DNA of 58,134 bases from Schoenoplectus triqueter (Eukaryota > Streptophyta > Magnoliopsida > Poales > Cyperaceae): contig CAXKVV010001544.1 in the NCBI GenBank assembly GCA_964058805.1, forward strand, positions 1-58,134, in the 5' to 3' direction. The notes beneath the pieces are model-generated. The model did no database searches. It saw only the letters and a program-made list of their open reading frames with translations, and was not told the origin of the DNA. Positions 51,980-58,134 of the stretch are shown piece by piece (position 1 is the first letter of the stretch; each line of letters opens with the position of its first letter). The translations under genes and the position numbers were made by a program.

Positions 51980-54900
51980 AGTGTCGTACGATATTCATAT
52001 CGAAGTGTTATCCGGACAATTATATAATAGGCATAATTAGGAGTAATTATATTAATTTTCATGAAATTATGTGTTTTTATGCGGCCAAAAATTTTGAAAA
52101 ACACAAACATCTTGTTTAAACAGCTGTTCTTAATGCATCCTACTTATGTCTTGTGCAAAATTAGCGTCGTAGAATGTTCATATCGAAGTGTTAGTTGGAT
52201 AATATTTTAATAGACATAATTAGGAGTAATTATATTAATTTTTACGAAATTATGTATAGTTATGAGGCCAAAAATGTTGAAAAACTAAACTTTTCTAAAT
52301 AGCAGTTTCTAATGCATCTTACTTACGTTTTGATGAAAAATAGCGCCCTAAAATATTCATTTTGAAGTGTTAATTGGATAATCTTATAATAGGCATAATT
52401 AGGAGTAATTATATTAATTTGCACCAAATTCCGTGTAGTTATGGGACCAAAAATTTTCATAAAGCCAAACAATATGTTTAAACAGCAGTTTTTAACTCAT
52501 CTTACTTATGTTTTATGCAATATTAGCGTTATAGAATACTCATATCGAAGTTTTAATTGGGCAATTTTATAATAGGCATAATTAGGAGTAATTGTGTTAA
52601 TTTGCACAAAATTATATGTGGTTATGCGGCCAAAAAAAATTGAAAAACTCAAACAACTTGTTTAAACAGCAGCTTTTAATGCATCTTACTTATGTTTTAT
52701 GCAAAATTAGCGTCATGGAATATTCATATCGAAGTTTTAATAGGAAAATATTATAATAAGCATAATCAGGAGTAATTGTATTAATTTGCACGAAATTATA
52801 TGTGGTTATGCGGCCAAAAAATTGAAAAACTCAAACAACTTGTTTAAACAGCAGGTTTTAATGCATCTTACTTATGTTTTATGCATAATTAGCGTCATGG
52901 AATATTCATATCGAAGTTTTAATGGGACAATATTATAATAAGCATAATCAGGAGTAATTGTATTAATTTGCACGAAATTATATGTGGTTATGCGGCCAAA
53001 AAAATTGAAAAACTCAAACGACTTGTTTAAACAGCAGATGCATCTTACTTATGTTTTATGCAAAATTAGCGTCATGGAATATTCATATCAAAATTTTAAT
53101 AGGACAATATTATAATAAGCATAATCAGGAGTCTTATTTTAATTTATATGAATTTATCTGCCGTTACGCGGCCAAAAAATATAGAAAGATCAAACAACTT
53201 GCTTAAAAAACAGTTTTTAATGCATCTTACTTATGTTTTGTGAAACAATTAGTGTTGTAAAATATTCATATCGAAGTTTTAACTGGAAAATCATATAATA
53301 TCCATATTTAGGAGTAGTTATGTTAATTAATTTATAAGAAATTATGTGTAGTTATGCAGCCAAAAATTTTAAAAATCTCAAATAACTTGTTTAAATAGCT
53401 GTTTTTAATGCATCTTACTTATGTTTTGTGCAAAAATTATGTCATAGGATATACATATCGATGTTTTAATTAGAAGATCTTATAATAGGCATCCTTAGGA
53501 GTAATTATATTAATTTATAAGAAATTATATATAATTATAAGGCCAAAAATTTTAAAAAACTCAAACAACTTGTTTAAACAGTTATTTTTGAAGCCTCCTA
53601 CTTATGTTTTGTGCTTAATTAGTGTTGTGGAATGTTCATATTGAAGTATTAATTAGATTAACTTTTAATAGGCATAATTAGGAGTGATTATATTAATTTT
53701 CACTAAATTATGTGTATTTATGGGGGCCAAAAATGTTGATATATACCCAAATAACTTTTTTAAATAGCTGTTTCTAATACATCTTACTTATGTTTTGGCA
53801 GGAAATAGTGTCGTAGAATGTTTATATCGAAGTGTTAATTGAACAATCTTATAATAGTCTTAATTAGGAGTAATTATATTAATTTTTCATGAAATTATGT
53901 GTATTTATGGGGCCAAAAAATTTTAAAAATTCAAACAACTTGTTAAAACAGCAGTTTTTAATGCATCTTACTTATCTTTTTGTGCCAAATTAGCGAAATA
54001 GAATATTGATATCGATGTTTTAATTAGATAATCTTATAATATGCATAACTAGGAGTAATTATATTAATTTTCACGAAATTAAACGTAGTTATGCGGCAAA
54101 AAAAATGGAAAAACTCAATCAACTATTTTAAACTGCAGTTTTTTAATGCATCTTACTTATATTTTGTGCAAACTTAGTGTCGTAGTATATTCATATCGAA
54201 GTATTAATTGGATAATCCTCTAATAGGAACAATTAGGAGTAATTAAATTAATTTTCATGAAATTCTATGTAGTTATGGGATAATAAATATTGAAAATCTT
54301 AAACAACTTGTTTAAACAGCAGTTTCAAATATATCTAATTTATGTTTTATGAAAAATAACCGTTATAGGATATTCATGTTGGAGTTTAAATTGGACAATC
54401 ATATAATAGGCATAATGAGGAGTAATTATATTAATTTACGCGAAATTATATGTAGTAATGCAGCCTAAATTTTTCAAAAACTCACACAACTTGTTTAAAC
54501 AGCTGTTTTTAACGCATATTACTTATTCATATCTAAGTTTTAATTGGACTATCATATAATAGTCATAATTAGGAGTAATTATATTAATTTTTATGAAATT
54601 ATGGGTCGTTATGAGGTAAGGAATGTTAAAAATCTTAAACAACTTGTTTAAACAGCAATTTCTAGTGTATCTTACTTATGTCTTATGAAAAATTAGTATC
54701 CTATGATATTCATATCGAAGTGTTAATTTGATAATTCTATAATAGACAAGGTCAGGAGTAATTATATTAATTCGCTCGAAATTATTTGTAGTTTTGATGT
54801 AAAAAATTTTGAAAATCTTAAATAATCTGTTTTTAAAAGAACAGTTTCTGATGCATCTTAATTATATTTTGTACAAAATTCATGTCGTAGAATATTCATA

Positions 54901-55977
54901 TCGAAGTGTTAATTAGATAATCTTCCAATAGGTATAATTAGGAGTTATTATATTAATTTTCATGAAATTATGGGACGTTATGAGGCAATTGATTTTAAAA
55001 ATCTTAAATAACTTGTTTAAACAGCAATTTTTAATGTATCTTACTGATGTCTTATGAAGAATTAGCGTCCTATGATATTCATATCGAAGTGTTAATTTGA
55101 CAATCCTATAATAGACATGATCTGGAGTAATTATATTAATTCGCTCGAAATTATGTGTTGTTTTGATGTTAAAGTTTTTGAAAATCTTAAATAACTTATT
55201 TAAAAAACAGTTTCTAATGCATCTTACTTATATTTTGTGTATAATTAGTGTCATAGAATATTTATATCTAAGTTTTAATTGGGCAATCATATAATAGTCA
55301 TAATTAGGAGTAATTATATTATTTTCACGAAATTATAGGTCGTTATGAGGCAATGAATGTTAAAAATCTTAAACAATTTGTTTAAACAGCAATTTCTAAT
55401 GTATCTTACTTATGTCTTATGAAAAATTAGTATCCTATGATATTCATATCGAAGTGTTAATTTGACAATTCTATAATAAACAAGGTCAGGAGTAATTATA
55501 TTAATTCGCTCGAAATTATGTATAGTTCTGATGCAGAAAATGTTGAAAATCTTAAACAACTTGTTTAAACAACAGTTTCTAATGCATCTTACTTATATTT
55601 TGTGTATTATTAGCGTCATAGTATATTCATATCTAACTTTTAACTAGACAATCATATAATAAGTATAATTAGGAGTATTTATATTAATTTTCATGAAATT
55701 GTATGTAGTTATGCGGCCAGCAATTTTTAAAAACTCAAACAACTTGTTTAAACAACTGTCTTTAATGCATCTTATTTATGTCTTGTGCAAAATTTGTGCC
55801 GTACAATGTTCATGACGAATCGTTAATTGGATAATCTTCTAATAGATATAATTAGGAGTAATTATATTAATTTTGAAGAAATTATGTGTAGTTATGGGTC
55901 AAAAAAATGTTAAAAATCTTAAACAACTTGTTTAAACAGCAGTTTCTAATTATCTTACTTATATTTTCTGAAAAAAT
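51980..55977 (+). repeat. HOR copy 14 (3,998 bp, last complete copy, edge-decayed)
   Basis: Last complete unit. The first 2.5 kb looks like other second-haplogroup copies. The final 1.5 kb gains eight private changes: 54529, 54550, 54732, 55198, 55263, 55377, 55678 and 55846. Six are C-to-T or G-to-A; 54550 and 55678 are G-to-T. Interior copies show only about zero to four private changes over their whole length, so this copy marks the onset of relaxed homogenisation. Confidence 0.95.
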
Positions 55978-57470
55978 AGTGTCGTACGATATTCATATCG
56001 AAGTGTTATCCAGACAATTATATAATAGGCATAATTAGGAGTAATTATATTAATTTTCATGAAATTATGTGTTTTTATGCGGCCAAAAATTTTGAAAAAC
56101 ACAAACATCTTGTTTAAACAGCTGTTCTTAATGCATCCTACTTATGTCTTGTGCAAAATTAGCGTCGTAGAATGTTCATATCGAAGTGTTAGTTGGCTAA
56201 TATTTTAATAGACATAATTAGGAGTAATTATATTAATTTTTACGAAATTATGTATAGTTATGAGGCCAAAAATGTTAAAAAACTAAACTTTTCTAAATAG
56301 CAATTTCTAATGCATCTTACTTACGTTTTGATGAAAAATAACGCCCTAAAATATTCATTTTGAAGTGTTAATTGGATAATCTTATAATAGGCATAATTAG
56401 GAGTAATTATATTAATTTGCACCAAATTCCGTGTAGTTATGGGACCAAAAATTTTCATAAAGCCAAACAATATGTTTAAACAGCAGTTTTTAACTCATCT
56501 TACTTATGTTTTATGCAATATTAGCGTTATAGAATACTCATATCGAAGTTTTAATTGGGCAATTTTATAATAGGCATAATTAGGAGTAATTGTGTTAATT
56601 TGCACAAAATTATATGTGGTTATGCGGCCAAAAAAAATTGAAAAACTCAAACAACTTGTTTAAACAGCAGCTTTTAATGCATCTTACTTATGTTTTATGC
56701 AAAATTAGCGTCATGGAATATTCATATCGAAGTTTTAATAGGAAAATATTATAATAAGCATAATCAGGAGTAATTGTATTAATTTGTACGAAATTATATG
56801 TGGTTATGCGGCCAAAAAAATTGAAAAACTCAAACAACTTGTTTAAACAACAGGTTTTAATGCATCTTACTTATGTTTTATGCATAATTAGCGTCATGGA
56901 ATATTCATATCGAAGTTTTAATGGGACAATATTATAATAAGCATAATCAGGAGTAATTGTATTAATTTGCACGAAATTATATGTGGTTATGCGGCCAAAA
57001 AAATTGAAAAACTCAAACAACTTGTTTAAACAGCAGATGCATCTTACTTATGTTTTATGCAAAATTAGCGTCATGGAATATTCATATCAAAATTTTAATA
57101 GGACAATATTATAATAAGCATAATCAGGAGTCTTATTTTAATTTATATGAATTTATCTGCCGTTACGCGGCCAAAAAATATAGAAAGATCAAACAACTTG
57201 CTTAAAAAACAGTTTTTAATGCATCTTACTTATGTTTTGTGAAACAATTAGTGTTGTAAAATATTCATATCGAAGTTTTAACTGGAAAATCATATAATAT
57301 CCATATTTAGGAGTAGTTATGTTAATTAATTTATAAGAAATTATGTGTAGTTATGCAGCCAAAAATTTTAAAAATCTCAAATAACTTGTTTAAATAGCTG
57401 TTTTTAATGCATCTTACTTATGTTTTGTGCAAAAATTATGTCATAGGATATACATATCGATGTTTTAATT
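55978..57470 (+). repeat. Truncated HOR copy 15 (M1-M8 and first 34 bases of M9)
   Basis: Matches offsets 1-1493 of copy 1 with no net indel, then stops. It carries C at offset 220, seven A in M5 and A at 1042, so it belongs with copies 1-5 rather than with adjacent copy 14. Private changes at 56012 (CCGG to CCAG), 56277, 56303, 56341, 56787 and 56850 are all C-to-T or G-to-A. It ends inside GTTTTAATT, a 9-mer that M19 also contains. Confidence 0.93.
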
Positions 57471-57471
57471 G
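57462..57471 (+). other. Junction M9 to M19-like monomer at 9-bp shared sequence
   Basis: GTTTTAATT (57462-57470) occurs at the same register in M9 (next bases AGAAGATC) and in M19 (next bases GGGCAATC). The window follows M9 up to this point and M19 after it. The monomer phase is preserved across the break, as expected of an unequal crossover or in-register deletion between related monomers. Confidence 0.85.
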
Positions 57472-58134
57472 GGCAATCATATAAAGTCATAATTTGGAGT
57501 TATTATATTAATTTTCATAAAATTATGGGACGTTATGAGGCAATTATTGTTCAAAATCTTAAATAACTTGTTTTAACAGTAATTTCTAATGTATCTTACT
57601 GATGTCTTATAAAAATTTAGTGTCCTATGATATTCATATCGAAGTGTTAATTTGATAGTCTTATAATAGACATGGTCAGGCTTATTAATTCGCTTGAAAT
57701 TATGTGTAGTTTTGATGCAGAAAATGTTGAAAATCATAAACAACTTGTTTAAATAATAGTTTCTAATGCATCTTACTTATATTTTATGTATAATTAGCGT
57801 CATAGAATATTCATATCTAAGTTTTATTTGGACAATCATATAATAAGAATAATTAGAAGTAATTATATTAATTTTTATGAAATTTTTTGTACTTATGCGG
57901 CCAGCAATTTTTAAAAACTCAAACAACTTATTTAAACAACCGTCTTTAATGCATCTTATTTATGTCTTATGTAAAATTTATGTCATACAATGTTCATATC
58001 GAATCATTAATTGGATAATCTTCTAATAGGTATAATTAGGAGTAATTATATTAATTTTCAACAAATTATGTGTAGTTATGAGTCAAAAAATGTTAAAAAT
58101 GTTAAAAAACTTGTTTAAACAACAGTTTCTAATA
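57471..58134 (+). repeat. Diverged flanking monomers (M19/17-, M16/18/20-, M21- and M22-like)
   Basis: After the junction the sequence remains the same satellite but matches the core HOR far less well. The first monomer starts like M19 (GGGCAATCATATAA) and continues like M17 (GGGACGTTATGAGGCAATTA, TTACTGATGTCTTAT). The second resembles M20 (GATGCAGAAAATGTTGAAAATC) with a deletion of about 10 bp in its GGAGTAATTATATTAATT core near 57678. The third is M21-like (GCGGCCAGCAATTTTTAAAA) and the fourth M22-like, cut by the window end. Several CpGs of the core are TpG or CpA here. It may be a degenerate array edge or an older HOR variant lacking M9-M18. Confidence 0.9.

Larger units (their letters stand above)
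1..58134 (+). repeat. AT-rich satellite array, about 183-bp monomers in a 22-mer HOR
   Basis: The whole window is tandem satellite in one orientation. A GGAGT core followed by TAATTATATTAATT recurs mostly every 177-187 bp, for example at 61, 244, 423, 606, 790 and 973. The monomer order repeats every 3,998-3,999 bp. Seen directly: no inversion, no transposon-like insertion and no unique spacer. Known from other systems: satellites with 150-190-bp monomers and long homogenised HORs are typical of centromeric and pericentromeric chromatin. A centromeric role is therefore an inference; nothing in the bases proves CENP-A/CENH3 loading. The family is not one I recognise, so the host is given only as a eukaryote. 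Every stretch over 300 bases without a gene in this window consists of this repeat. Confidence 0.97.

Noticed and set aside
1..58134. CRISPR-like array because short conserved blocks recur at regular spacing
   Set aside because: The intervals between conserved blocks are themselves related, spacing is about 183 bp, and there is no unique spacer or cas-like gene.
57471..58134. Possible transposable-element or unique flank after the array
   Set aside because: Each segment aligns by eye with M17-M22 of the HOR; it is diverged satellite, not new sequence.

Overview
The window is one uninterrupted, very AT-rich (about 27% GC from sampled lines) satellite DNA array. I find no gene, RNA gene, transposable element or unique-sequence spacer anywhere in the 58,134 bases. 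This is eukaryotic heterochromatin, most likely a centromeric or pericentromeric satellite from a long-read assembly. The reasons are a monomer of about 183 bp (close to a nucleosomal repeat), head-to-tail orientation throughout, and a long, highly homogenised higher-order repeat (HOR). I do not recognise the monomer as human alpha satellite, Arabidopsis CEN180, rice CentO or another family I can recall, so I assign no species and cannot tell plant from animal.

Layout. Monomers can be registered on a shared GGAGT core that recurs mainly at 177-187 bp. Twenty-two distinct monomers (M1-M22) form one HOR of 3,999 bp (copies 1-5) or 3,998 bp (copies 6-14). Fourteen complete copies run from 1 to 55977. 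A fifteenth copy starts at 55978 and stops inside M9 at 57470. There the sequence switches, at a 9-bp stretch common to M9 and M19, to 664 bp of clearly diverged monomers resembling M19/M17, a M16/M18/M20 type, M21 and M22. This looks like the edge of the homogenised array or an old deleted HOR variant.

Inside the HOR there are two monomer groups: a GCGGCC/CTCAAAC-like group (most of M1-M12, M14, M21) and a CTTAAA group (M13, M15-M20, M22). M4-M6 are close siblings. M15-M20 are three copies of a dimer. M6 carries a 6-bp deletion, and the M14/M15 boundary lacks about 30 bp. Most monomers carry up to three short dyads: GAATATTC or similar near the start, ATAATTA-GGAG-TAATTAT around base 54, and AAACAA-C-TTGTTT around base 127.

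Evolution visible in the window. Linked variants divide the HOR copies into blocks: copies 1-5 plus 15 against copies 6-14, the 1-3 group, the 8-9 twins, and mosaic copies 10-14. This indicates stepwise amplification of multi-HOR segments with gene conversion or unequal exchange. From about 54.5 kb to the junction, private changes become frequent and are almost all C-to-T or G-to-A, as expected where homogenisation no longer erases mutations. All statements are by-eye readings; no alignment or database search was run.
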